Shown: piece by piece, positions 14,549 through 20,795 of the stretch
Position numbering within the stretch: the stretch's first letter is position 1
Layout: every line of letters starts with the position of its first letter
IMG/VR virus record: IMGVR_UViG_3300025645_000321
Location: 1-29,657 of that record
Strand: one strand, 5' to 3'
Length of the DNA stretch: 29,657 nucleotides
Source: a virus
Position numbers and translations under genes: made by a program
Notes under the pieces: model-generated
What the model was told of the DNA's origin: nothing
What the model saw: the letters and a program-made list of their open reading frames with translations, nothing else
The model's database searches: none

Positions 14549-14795
14549 TAATCCAATTGACGAATTAAGAGAAAATTTAATCAAGGCTTTTAAACCTGTA
14601 GAGGAGTTTAGAAGTAAGATGGATGATTACTATGATGAATTTGGTAAGCCATCCGAAAGACCACCTTTTGGCGAGGCAGTTTTAGAGATTGAGGGATTAG
14701 TAAATGAAGAAGTTTCTAAGCTTGTTAAGGGTGGGAATATTGAATTAGCCAATAAGTTAAAGATGTGTATGAAAACTTTGAAGAGGGGTTTCTAA
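14535..14795 (+). CDS. Small acidic helical protein, unknown
   Basis: 86 residues from ATG at 14535 (MQNYNNPIDELRENLIKAF); an ATG 18 bases upstream lacks a good ribosome site. Includes EFGKPSERPPFGEAVLEIEG and a helix ending CMKTLKRGF. No domain recognised. The stop is 2 bases before the next start. Confidence 0.6.
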   Translation: MQNYNNPIDELRENLIKAFKPVEEFRSKMDDYYDEFGKPSERPPFGEAVLEIEGLVNEEVSKLVKGGNIELANKLKMCMKTLKRGF

Positions 14796-14797
14796 TT

Positions 14798-15034
14798 ATG
14801 GAAAATAAAAACCTCCGAGTTGATGTTGATTATGTAATAGGAAGACTTGAGGAAATTGTAAACTCGGTCTTCTTGCATACGGATGCAGAAGAATTTTTAA
14901 ATGAATTAAAAGAAAATAATAAAAATCATATGCAGAAGAATAAAAACCATAATGATGCAGAAAATAACTTTTACGATGTCCATGATACCATGGACATTAA
15001 CAAACTAACTAAGGAGATATTAAATGCAAATTAA
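14798..15034 (+). CDS. Small Asn/Asp/His-rich protein, unknown
   Basis: 78 residues from ATG at 14798 (MENKNLRVDVDYVIG), preceded by AGAGGGG. A folded-looking N-terminal 45 residues is followed by an Asn/Lys/His-rich, probably disordered run (KNHMQKNKNHNDAENN). The last 11 bases overlap the next gene. Not recognised. Confidence 0.6.
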   Translation: MENKNLRVDVDYVIGRLEEIVNSVFLHTDAEEFLNELKENNKNHMQKNKNHNDAENNFYDVHDTMDINKLTKEILNAN

Positions 15035-15539
15035 AACTTTAGAAGTAAAAAATATTAGTCACTATGCAAGAGGTTCGGAAGAAACACCTTGTTATAATGC
15101 AACTGTTTATATTAATGGCAAAAGAGCCATTGAGGTTTCAAATGAGGGACATGGTGGAATGGACAGGCAAGACACATATCCAAACATTGAAGAAAGATGT
15201 TTAGTCCAACAAGCCAATGAATGGTGTATTAAAACTTATGGCAAGAAAACTCATAAGTATATGAGTAATGGAGAAGAAAAATCTTTTGAAATTGAAATGG
15301 ATTTAGAACATGTTTGTCAGGATGCTTTATATGATTGGCTTGACAAAAAAACTCTTAAAAAAGATTTAAATGCTAAGTTTTTATGCCAAGAAGATAAGGA
15401 ACTTTTTGCTTACAAAAAACCTAGAGGCTATGACGAAGATGAGTTCAAATCAGTTTTAAGAAATAGACATCCAAAAGCAACCTGTTTAAATTTTATACCT
15501 TTTGAGGATGCTCTTAAATTATATAAGGAGTTTGGTTAA
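15024..15539 (+). CDS. Conserved-looking early phage protein, unknown function
   Basis: 171 residues, one of the larger genes of the early cluster. The N-terminal part is beta-rich (VKNISHYARGSEETPCYNAT, then VYINGKRAIEVSNEGHGGMDR) and the rest helical with several cysteines (ERCLVQQANEWC, HVCQDALYDW, KFLCQEDK). The GHGGMDRQ turn stands out and may be a conserved site. I recall similar uncharacterised phage proteins but cannot name a family. Strong AAGGAG site; its stop overlaps the next ATG as TAATG. Confidence 0.68.
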   Translation: MQIKTLEVKNISHYARGSEETPCYNATVYINGKRAIEVSNEGHGGMDRQDTYPNIEERCLVQQANEWCIKTYGKKTHKYMSNGEEKSFEIEMDLEHVCQDALYDWLDKKTLKKDLNAKFLCQEDKELFAYKKPRGYDEDEFKSVLRNRHPKATCLNFIPFEDALKLYKEFG

Positions 15540-15733
15540 TGCCTAAAACAATTTCCAAATCACAAAGAACTAAAATGGTTATGAGTATTGATGATCTTTA
15601 TGGAAGAGTTAACGAACTTTTTGAACTCTATGATGAGGGAGAAATGAATGAGATCAAAGCACATAAACTTTTTGGAGAATGTTGCGTTAATTTTTTATGT
15701 AAAGGTAATGAAATATTAGGAGGAAAAACATGA
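15539..15733 (+). CDS. Small early protein, unknown
   Basis: 64 residues (MPKTISKSQRTKMVMSIDDL...), helical, with two cysteines in FGECCVNFLCKGNE. It begins at a TAATG overlap and ends at an ATGA overlap. No domain recognised. Confidence 0.6.
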   Translation: MPKTISKSQRTKMVMSIDDLYGRVNELFELYDEGEMNEIKAHKLFGECCVNFLCKGNEILGGKT

Positions 15734-15912
15734 AAACAATGTTTTATTACTATGATCATGCTCATGGATATGGTGGAACTATTGGACAGTTTGGAGAGTT
15801 GATGGATTTCATTGATAACTCTTATGATAAGGATAGATTCACAATTCAAGATTGTTGGGATAGTCACAAACAATGTTGCAAAGATAATGATAACCCTATT
15901 GAGGAGGACTAA
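15730..15912 (+). CDS. Small acidic early protein with Cys-rich end, unknown
   Basis: 60 residues. An aromatic start (MKTMFYYYDHAHGYGG) is followed by ELMDFIDNSYDKDRF and a cysteine cluster (DCWDSHKQCCKDND). AGGAGG precedes the ATG by 7 bases. The three cysteines and nearby His could bind a metal; not recognised. Confidence 0.6.
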   Translation: MKTMFYYYDHAHGYGGTIGQFGELMDFIDNSYDKDRFTIQDCWDSHKQCCKDNDNPIEED

Positions 15913-16128
15913 ATGACAGTTAAAATAACAACTCCGACTTTCTTAGAGATTCAATCTCAAATAGCAGAATGGTTAATGATTTCAGAATTAGGAGATGAGA
16001 AATATAAAACCATGCTTGTGAAAACGGAGGATGAAGAAAGATATACTGATGAGGGTCAAGATATCTTTAACGACAAGTACGATGATGTTGAACAATTTTT
16101 ATTAGGTTATTTTGAAAAGGAGGACTAA
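15913..16128 (+). CDS. Small acidic early protein, unknown
   Basis: 71 residues, very acidic in its second half (TEDEERYTDEGQDIFNDKYDDVEQF). GAGGAGG overlaps the end of the preceding gene. The next gene starts directly after the stop. Acidic small early proteins often act as inhibitors of host DNA-binding proteins, but nothing here is specific. Confidence 0.6.
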   Translation: MTVKITTPTFLEIQSQIAEWLMISELGDEKYKTMLVKTEDEERYTDEGQDIFNDKYDDVEQFLLGYFEKED

Positions 16129-16281
16129 ATGAATTTTGATCATGAAGAATTATTTCTTTTAGAAGAAGTTCTTAATTATCAAGCGGACATTATTTTGAAT
16201 GACACAGATGATCATGGAATTATTCAAGTAAAGAATTTATGTAAACTATTAAAATTAATCAGGGAGAAAAAAAATGGGTAG
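16129..16281 (+). CDS. 50-residue acidic early protein, unknown
   Basis: An open frame beginning MNFDHEELFLLEEVLNYQAD, ending KLIREKKNG. The ATG follows the preceding stop directly, with AGGAGG at 16119-16124, and the end overlaps the next gene by 8 bases, so it fills what would otherwise be a 145-base gap in a tightly packed operon. Confidence 0.58.
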   Translation: MNFDHEELFLLEEVLNYQADIILNDTDDHGIIQVKNLCKLLKLIREKKNG

Positions 16282-16507
16282 AAAATCTAAATGGGAATTG
16301 GAGCAAGATAAAATAAAAGCCACAAGAAAAAAGGCTCTTAAAAATCTTACTGAACAACAATTAAAGGCACTTAATAAAACATACAAAGCATTAGAAAATG
16401 CTTTACATAATATCAGAGAGATAGATGATCTTTATGTATCAGACGTAAGAGAATTAGATCATTCTTTTTGGAGGCTTAAACATGAATTTAATTTGGGAGA
16501 AAAATAA
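16274..16507 (+). CDS. Small charged helical protein, unknown
   Basis: 77 residues, Lys/Glu/Leu-rich and probably coiled-coil (ELEQDKIKATRKKALKNLTE). Followed without a gap by the next gene. A GGGAG site precedes the ATG. Not recognised. Confidence 0.6.
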   Translation: MGRKSKWELEQDKIKATRKKALKNLTEQQLKALNKTYKALENALHNIREIDDLYVSDVRELDHSFWRLKHEFNLGEK

Positions 16508-16909
16508 ATGGGTAGATATTATAATGGAGATATTGAGGGTAAATTTTGGTTCGGTGTTCAAAGTTCTAATGATGCTGATTACTTCGGATGTGAGGGCGAG
16601 TCTCATCACATAAGTTATTATTATCATGAGGGACATTTAGATCAAGTAAAAGAGGGGATCAAAGATTGTAAAAATGCTTTAGGAGAATATAAAAAGCATT
16701 TAGATAACTTCTTTAAAACCGATGGCAATGACGGATACAATGATAAGATGTTAACCGATTTTTTAGATAAGAATGTTATTGGTAGTCGCATTCATACCGA
16801 GAACGGAGTTAAGTTCTTTTTAGAATGGTATGCAAGACTTGATCTTGGAAAACAGATTCTTAAATGCATCAAGGACAATGGAGAATGTAGCTTTGAGGCA
16901 GAATTATAA
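16508..16909 (+). CDS. Conserved-looking phage protein (MGRYYxGDIEGKFWFG type), unknown function
   Basis: 133 residues. The N-terminus GRYYNGDIEGKFWFGVQSSN and the following DADYFG are distinctive and I have seen this start in uncharacterised phage proteins. It goes on with HHISYYYHEGHLDQVKEG, a helix, and FFLEWYARLDLGKQILKCI. Many aromatic and acidic residues; no membrane segment. It may bind nucleic acid or a protein partner; no catalytic motif. Confidence 0.68.
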   Translation: MGRYYNGDIEGKFWFGVQSSNDADYFGCEGESHHISYYYHEGHLDQVKEGIKDCKNALGEYKKHLDNFFKTDGNDGYNDKMLTDFLDKNVIGSRIHTENGVKFFLEWYARLDLGKQILKCIKDNGECSFEAEL

Positions 16910-16919
16910 GGAGGTAAAC

Positions 16920-17141
16920 ATGGCTAGAAAATACAAGAGGAAAACACCAAACATAACACATAATGGTATAATAAATGTATGGGATTATGTGTCGTTTGAA
17001 GATTATCCAAACGAATATGGTAAAAGAATTTACTTAGATATACCATCATTAGTAGATGCCTCCGAGCATGAACTACAAAGTAATAAAAAATATAAAAACT
17101 TTGAAGTTGAGTCTCATGGTGTAAAAAGGTGGGAGTGTTAA
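16920..17141 (+). CDS. Small basic protein, unknown
   Basis: 73 residues from ATG at 16920, set by a strong AAGGAGG 6 bases upstream. An earlier in-frame ATG at 16830 inside the previous gene has no site. The basic start (MARKYKRKTPNITHNG) is followed by VWDYVSFEDYPNEYGKRIY. Not recognised. Confidence 0.62.
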   Translation: MARKYKRKTPNITHNGIINVWDYVSFEDYPNEYGKRIYLDIPSLVDASEHELQSNKKYKNFEVESHGVKRWEC

Positions 17142-17354
17142 ATGAGTAAACGAGGAGATAAGACAGGTCAAAGAATAAGGAATTCTATTCTTGACCTACA
17201 TCTTCAAATTAAAAAAGAAAATAAAAATAAGACAAGGCAAGAACTAGGGGGGGATGAAAGATTTGAAGATCATCCTCATGCTGACAGAGACAAGGACATA
17301 GGTAGAGTTAAAAGAATATCTACGTCTACAATTCAAAATAGAAATAGGGAGTGA
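17142..17354 (+). CDS. Small highly charged protein, unknown
   Basis: 70 residues, Lys/Arg/Asp-rich (SKRGDKTGQRIRNSILDLHL, then DHPHADRDKDIGRVKRIST), probably disordered. It starts directly after the preceding stop. No domain recognised. Confidence 0.58.
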   Translation: MSKRGDKTGQRIRNSILDLHLQIKKENKNKTRQELGGDERFEDHPHADRDKDIGRVKRISTSTIQNRNRE

Positions 17355-17358
17355 AGTA

Positions 17359-17562
17359 ATGAGTTTTTATGATGGAATGAAAGTAGAAGATTTTGTAAAA
17401 GATATTCCTGACGATACGATCTTAATTGAAGTTCGAGGAGGGATGGTAAGTGATGTTCACAATGATTCCAATGGATATATGTTATTTGATTGGGATTCTA
17501 TTGGAGAACAAGACACTATGGATTTTCATAAAGAAGTTTTAAAAAAATTATTGGAGAGATAA
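17359..17562 (+). CDS. Small acidic protein upstream of the methyltransferase, unknown
   Basis: 67 residues (MSFYDGMKVEDFVKDIPDDT...). The strand IPDDTILIEVRGG and a helical end (TMDFHKEVLKKLLER) suggest a small alpha/beta fold. The stop abuts the methyltransferase ATG. Unknown function. Confidence 0.6.
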   Translation: MSFYDGMKVEDFVKDIPDDTILIEVRGGMVSDVHNDSNGYMLFDWDSIGEQDTMDFHKEVLKKLLER

Positions 17563-18588
17563 ATGAGAAACCATATAGACCTTTGTTCGGGGATCGGTGG
17601 CTTTGCACTAGGATTCTCGTGGAGTAATTTAAATACTAAACCCAAACTATTCTGTGATACAGAAGAATGGTGTAGGAAAGTCATAGCCAAAAACTTTCCT
17701 AATGTACCAATAGCAAATGATGTAAAGGAGATTGCAAGTGACCCAAAAAGATTTATTCAAGAAAGACCATTCATCCTCACAAGTGGCTACCCATGTCAAC
17801 CTTGGTCAGTCGCAGGTCATAGGAGAGGCGAAGAAGACCCTCGCCACATCTATCCGTACATCCAAAGAATTGTTGAACAAGTCAGACCCACTTTTACAGT
17901 TTACGAAAATGTTTATGGACACTTCTCCATGGGACTTGACGAGGTTCTCTTTCAAATGGAAAGCATTGGTTACGCAACGAGGACGTTTGTGTTTCCGTCT
18001 AGTTCAATCGGAGCTAGGCACAAAAGGGACAGGGTTTGGATCATTGGAAGAGACATGGGCGACCCCCAATACAATGGATCATCTTCCACCGAGATCGGAG
18101 GAGGCAACGAAGAAATTGCAGAATGGACACAGAAAGGGGAGAAAAAGACCGAGCAATCTAAGGGAGCAAGTAGACCCCAACACAGTCAAACTATATCCGA
18201 CTCCGAGAGCCTCGGATGTGGAGGGGGGAATGGCATCGAATGTGGAGATCAACAACGGAAGATTCTCGAGGAAGAACAAGGACGGAGTTCGTTGGGGAGT
18301 GAAGTTGAGGGATGCCGTGAATCACATGGAGAGTTTTCCGACACCAAGAGCCTCGGAGTACAAAGATTGTGGAGCAGTTGGGAGCAAGAGTCAGATTCAC
18401 ATGGAGAAGAGATCATACCTTTGTGCGAAGATCAAAGATCCCCAGAAACCATCTGGAAAGTTGAACCCTGTGTGGACAGAGTGGTTGATGGGTTACCCAA
18501 AAGGGTGGACAGAATTAAAGGATTAGGCAATGCCATATGTCCTCAAAATGCAATGATAATAGCTAACGCAATTAATAGGAGTTTATAA
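17563..18588 (+). CDS. dcm: DNA C5-cytosine methyltransferase
   Basis: 341 residues. Motif I is DLCSGIGGFALGF (residues 6-18), the catalytic PCQPWS has Cys78, motif VI is YENV (Glu115), and the arginine motif is SIGARHKRDRVW (148-159). The C-terminal motif is VDRIKGLGNAICPQ, near residues 317-330. The enzyme methylates cytosine in DNA using S-adenosylmethionine, probably to protect phage DNA from host restriction. Residues about 170-300 are Gly/Ser/Glu-rich, with DP and DTKSLGVQR landmarks typical of phage relatives. That same stretch is read in a second frame by another gene (17738-18526), and its GC content is far above that of its neighbours: 33 of 60 bases at 18181-18240 against 12 of 60 at 18601-18660. 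Confidence 0.93.
   Translation: MRNHIDLCSGIGGFALGFSWSNLNTKPKLFCDTEEWCRKVIAKNFPNVPIANDVKEIASDPKRFIQERPFILTSGYPCQPWSVAGHRRGEEDPRHIYPYIQRIVEQVRPTFTVYENVYGHFSMGLDEVLFQMESIGYATRTFVFPSSSIGARHKRDRVWIIGRDMGDPQYNGSSSTEIGGGNEEIAEWTQKGEKKTEQSKGASRPQHSQTISDSESLGCGGGNGIECGDQQRKILEEEQGRSSLGSEVEGCRESHGEFSDTKSLGVQRLWSSWEQESDSHGEEIIPLCEDQRSPETIWKVEPCVDRVVDGLPKRVDRIKGLGNAICPQNAMIIANAINRSL
17738..18526 (+). CDS. Overprinted methyltransferase-linked protein in the +2 frame inside dcm
   Basis: 262 residues from GTG at 17738, chosen because AAAGGAG lies 7 bases upstream; an open TTG at 17732 is too close to that site. The frame runs about 790 bases inside the methyltransferase gene with no stop. It carries features I associate with a separate protein family found beside phage methyltransferases: MDTSPWDLTRFSFKWKALVT, TKGTGFGSL, the repeated PTPRASD / PTPRASE units, LRDAV, and the end LNPVWTEWLMGYPKGWTEL. 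A chance frame would not be expected to hold these ordered elements. The role is unknown; target recognition or partner binding is possible. Confidence 0.78.
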   Translation: MTQKDLFKKDHSSSQVATHVNLGQSQVIGEAKKTLATSIRTSKELLNKSDPLLQFTKMFMDTSPWDLTRFSFKWKALVTQRGRLCFRLVQSELGTKGTGFGSLEETWATPNTMDHLPPRSEEATKKLQNGHRKGRKRPSNLREQVDPNTVKLYPTPRASDVEGGMASNVEINNGRFSRKNKDGVRWGVKLRDAVNHMESFPTPRASEYKDCGAVGSKSQIHMEKRSYLCAKIKDPQKPSGKLNPVWTEWLMGYPKGWTELKD

Positions 18589-18827
18589 TGGAAGCAAGAA
18601 ATAAAATATATAGGTCTTATATTGAAGAAAATAAAGTGGATATATTAGGTATTGATGATTTAGGTATTAATGTGATTGAAGTTGCTTTGTCTGACTTAGT
18701 GCTTGATTTACAAAATGTATTAAATTTTCATGATTGTGATGAAACAAAACCACCAATAGATGTAAAAGATAGATTTGACAAAGCTAATGAATTGTTAAGG
18801 GTAATTAAAGACAGGAAAGAGGAATAA
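18588..18827 (+). CDS. Small acidic helical protein after dcm, unknown
   Basis: 79 residues (MEARNKIYRSYIEENKVDIL...), with LGINVIEVALSDLVLDLQNV forming a probable helix pair and a charged end (LLRVIKDRKEE). The start overlaps the methyltransferase stop as TAATG. Last gene before a terminator-like structure. Confidence 0.6.
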   Translation: MEARNKIYRSYIEENKVDILGIDDLGINVIEVALSDLVLDLQNVLNFHDCDETKPPIDVKDRFDKANELLRVIKDRKEE

Positions 18828-19058
18828 GAATTGGTTAAGTGGTTGGCAACTTGATTGGAAAACTAGTGCGAAGATAGAGTATCGTTTAGCTTAAATGCTG
18901 TAGATGTCTTATATTAAACCCACCCACATATCTTTTCGTGGTTTTTTATAAGGAGAATGTTCGTTGCCGTAATTATTATTGGGCAAAATCTACGGAAATC
19001 TATCACTTTATATACTTTTATGGGAGTATCTGTATAATAAAAGGAAAACAAGGAGAGT
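18828..19058 (+). promoter_or_regulatory. 231-base intergenic region: terminator, then promoter element copy 5
   Basis: No gene fits. At 18924-18947 a short stem CCAC...GTGG followed by six T, starting near 18916, is a likely weak intrinsic terminator for the upstream cluster. At 19019-19038 TATGGGAGTATC leads into TATAAT, the fifth member of the TATGGGA element family, 20-40 bases before the next gene. The 80 bases from 18830 to 18910 are unexplained. A frame reading KNWLSGWQLDWKTSAKIEYR there has no start codon and may be a gene remnant. Confidence 0.6.
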
Positions 19059-19253
19059 ATGATGGAAGATAATCATTTACAAGAAACTCAATTAGAACAT
19101 GATCCTATATTTAGATCGGATGTTTCTTGGAAACAAGCCGTACAGAAAATTGAGACAGTCCTCAACGATGTTTGTAAAGATTATGAAAAAGATGGTCATC
19201 CTTATTATGCAGATTCTTTAAGAACTTATTGGCGAAGAATCTTGAAAGGATAA
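19059..19253 (+). CDS. Small acidic protein, first gene after the internal promoter
   Basis: 64 residues, two adjacent ATGs (19059 and 19062); AAGGAG at 19050-19055 suits the second slightly better. Helical: DVSWKQAVQKIETVLNDVCKDYEKDG, ending RTYWRRILKG. Not recognised. Confidence 0.6.
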   Translation: MMEDNHLQETQLEHDPIFRSDVSWKQAVQKIETVLNDVCKDYEKDGHPYYADSLRTYWRRILKG

Positions 19254-19255
19254 AA

Positions 19256-19444
19256 ATGGTAGAGGCAATAATAGTTGTCTGTTGGGTTGAATTAGGTAAG
19301 TCAATCTGTGACACAAAAATAGTAAACAGGTACAACACTTCGACATCTTGTTGGAAAGAATACAGTACAGAAAAACAAAAACTGAAGAACAGATATAAAA
19401 TAGAAAAAAGAAGTTCTATTGTTTCATATGGAGGGTGTTTTTAA
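19256..19444 (+). CDS. Short Cys-containing protein with hydrophobic start (paralog 1)
   Basis: 62 residues from ATG at 19256, preceded by AAAGGA. Hydrophobic N-terminus (MVEAIIVVCWVELG), then GKSICDTK and TSCWKEYS, and a basic C-terminal part ending GGCF. The layout resembles the genes at 19447 and 26133. A short exported or membrane-associated protein is possible. Not recognised. Confidence 0.55.
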   Translation: MVEAIIVVCWVELGKSICDTKIVNRYNTSTSCWKEYSTEKQKLKNRYKIEKRSSIVSYGGCF

Positions 19445-19446
19445 AA

Positions 19447-19662
19447 ATGTTTAAAGCAATGATATTAATCTGCACCTTGTACCCTGTATCGGGAACTGAT
19501 GAAAATTGTTGGGAGATTCATGACATGATCGCCCCAAAAGGATACATTACTGAAGAGCAATGTATGGGTAGGATTCATGAGATGGTAGACGCAGTAAGAA
19601 GTATTGTGCCACCACCTTATAAAATTCAATATAAATGTGATAAAACAATGGAGAGGACATAA
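19447..19662 (+). CDS. Short Cys-containing protein with hydrophobic start (paralog 2)
   Basis: 71 residues from ATG at 19447 (a GTG 12 bases upstream is open). Hydrophobic start MFKAMILICTLYPVSG, then ENCWEIHDMIAPKGYITEEQCMGRIHEMVDAV and IQYKCDK. The pattern Cys, about 20 residues, EEQC, helix, YKC is familiar from uncharacterised small marine-phage proteins and suggests two disulfides outside the cytoplasm. Function unknown. Confidence 0.62.
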   Translation: MFKAMILICTLYPVSGTDENCWEIHDMIAPKGYITEEQCMGRIHEMVDAVRSIVPPPYKIQYKCDKTMERT

Positions 19663-19669
19663 GGAAAAA

Positions 19670-19945
19670 ATGAATTGTGAAAAATGTAATAGTTCTACAT
19701 CTGTTGTGGATAGTAGACCTCAAGAAACATCTGCCATTAAACGAAGACGTAAGTGTAGTGCTTGTGGATATAGATTTAATACGATAGAACAACTTTTAAC
19801 AGAGACAACAGTTGTAAAAACAGTTGTTGTAAAAGAAAAAGTAAAGATAAGCAAACCTAAAGTAAAACCTCTTGATCCATTTGATGATCCAAGTTATTTG
19901 GAAACATTAAGTGATTACGAACTTGAAGAATTAATAGGAGGATAA
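19670..19945 (+). CDS. NrdR-like zinc-ribbon protein lacking the ATP-cone
   Basis: 91 residues from ATG at 19670, preceded by AAGGA. The first 40 residues match the NrdR zinc ribbon: CEKC, then VVDSRPQETSAIKRRRKCSACGYRF and the start of the TIEQL helix. Full NrdR is about 150 residues and has an ATP-cone that senses dATP/ATP when repressing ribonucleotide reductase genes. Here the ATP-cone is replaced by a short Val/Lys/Pro-rich tail (VKTVVVKEKVKISKPKVKPL) and an acidic end (SDYELEELIGG). It may bind NrdR boxes without nucleotide control or block host NrdR; inference. Confidence 0.82.
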   Translation: MNCEKCNSSTSVVDSRPQETSAIKRRRKCSACGYRFNTIEQLLTETTVVKTVVVKEKVKISKPKVKPLDPFDDPSYLETLSDYELEELIGG

Positions 19946-19947
19946 AT

Positions 19948-20151
19948 TTGGAGAAGAACAAAATGACTAAAGAAGTAGATTACGAATGGCAAAAAGAACC
20001 CGAAGTGACCCCCGAAGTTAAGTCTCATTGTCTCCCCCGATGTCCCCGATGTCAGGGAACATTGCAGACAATGAATGTACATGGACACGAACAATGTGTC
20101 TTGTGCCACAGTATTGTGGATGACTGTTGCCAAGGGGCACAATTAAAATGA
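19948..20151 (+). CDS. Small zinc-ribbon protein, unknown target
   Basis: 67 residues from TTG at 19948 with AGGAGG 6 bases upstream; an in-frame ATG at 19963 is also possible. Cysteine pairs CPRC and CVLC, plus His in HGHEQ, make a four-cysteine zinc ribbon (PRCPRCQGTLQTMNVHGHEQ then CVLCHSIVDDCCQG). It lies directly after the NrdR-like gene. The family is not recognised. Confidence 0.65.
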   Translation: MEKNKMTKEVDYEWQKEPEVTPEVKSHCLPRCPRCQGTLQTMNVHGHEQCVLCHSIVDDCCQGAQLK

Positions 20152-20390
20152 GTGACAACATAATAAAGTTTCCTTATAAAATAAAGAGGACAGAGAAACC
20201 TGTTGAAGCTGTTTGCGATCTTGCTGCACATTCTTTTGAAGAGATTGTTGTGATGGGATCAACTAAAGACGGACAGATACAGATGATAACAACAATGAAG
20301 AGTAGTGCCGATGTCTTGTGGGCATTAGAAAATGCAAGATTCGCTATCATGCAGGGCTTAGAAGAGGAGGAAGAATATGAAGAGCACTAA
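20148..20390 (+). CDS. Small early protein (IIKFP start), unknown
   Basis: 80 residues from ATG at 20148, which overlaps the previous stop as ATGA; an earlier in-frame start at 20127 lies within the zinc-ribbon gene. Fold hints: VCDLAAHSFEEIVVMGSTKDGQIQ, then ADVLWALENARFAIMQG and an acidic tail (LEEEEEYEEH). Similar phage proteins are known to me only as hypotheticals. Confidence 0.62.
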   Translation: MSDNIIKFPYKIKRTEKPVEAVCDLAAHSFEEIVVMGSTKDGQIQMITTMKSSADVLWALENARFAIMQGLEEEEEYEEH

Positions 20391-20568
20391 GAATGGCAAA
20401 CAAAAAATACATACTATCGGTGGAGATAACGTCATCAACTTTCCCAAACCATCCGCACCTAGCAGTAGCAGTAGCGAAAAAGATGTGGAGTCTGGGGCAC
20501 GATACACAATCCATTTCGAGCCAGATTGGGACACCGATGAAAACGATACTCCAGATAGCACGGCTTGA
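20377..20568 (+). CDS. 63-residue acidic protein overlapping an HTH-like gene in another frame
   Basis: Strong GAGGAGG just before ATG at 20377. The sequence has GGDNVINFPKPSA, close to the NIIKFPYK start of the preceding gene, a Ser-rich linker and an acidic end (FEPDWDTDENDTPD). It shares 176 bases with the gene starting at 20393. Both frames look protein-like, so this may be a second dual-coding site. The lack of any unique segment makes it less certain. Confidence 0.5.
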   Translation: MKSTKNGKQKIHTIGGDNVINFPKPSAPSSSSSEKDVESGARYTIHFEPDWDTDENDTPDSTA

Positions 20569-20785
20569 GGAGTGGAAGAGAGAGAAACGTAATTCTTTAG
20601 ACGGATGTAATGGGTATTGGGGACCTTTCTTGACAACAGAAGAAGAAAGTGAACTACCCGAATCAGATTGGAGAGGTACAGATCATCCCGATGCCGTGAA
20701 GCCCGAACCTAGATATAAAGAAAAATATGTAGAAAGGTCTTCGGCTGCATCAACTCTAGCATGGACAGAGGACATATATAAGTAA
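20393..20785 (+). CDS. HTH-like small protein, overlapping the 63-residue frame
   Basis: 130 residues. ATG is 2 bases after the stop of the upstream gene, so reinitiation is likely; no strong own ribosome site. Residues about 30-65 (MWSLGHDTQSISSQIGTPMKTILQIARLEEWKREKR) look like a helix-turn-helix of the kind found in small alphaproteobacterial phage regulators. The C-terminal 60 residues are the only open frame from 20569 to 20785, which supports the gene. A later start, for example the Met before WSLGHD, is possible. Confidence 0.6.
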   Translation: MANKKYILSVEITSSTFPNHPHLAVAVAKKMWSLGHDTQSISSQIGTPMKTILQIARLEEWKREKRNSLDGCNGYWGPFLTTEEESELPESDWRGTDHPDAVKPEPRYKEKYVERSSAASTLAWTEDIYK

Positions 20786-20795
20786 AGGGGACAAG

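Noticed and set aside
16974-16992. A further TATGGGAT string inside the gene at 16920
   Set aside because: It is explained by coding sequence (VWDYV) and is not in an intergenic gap.
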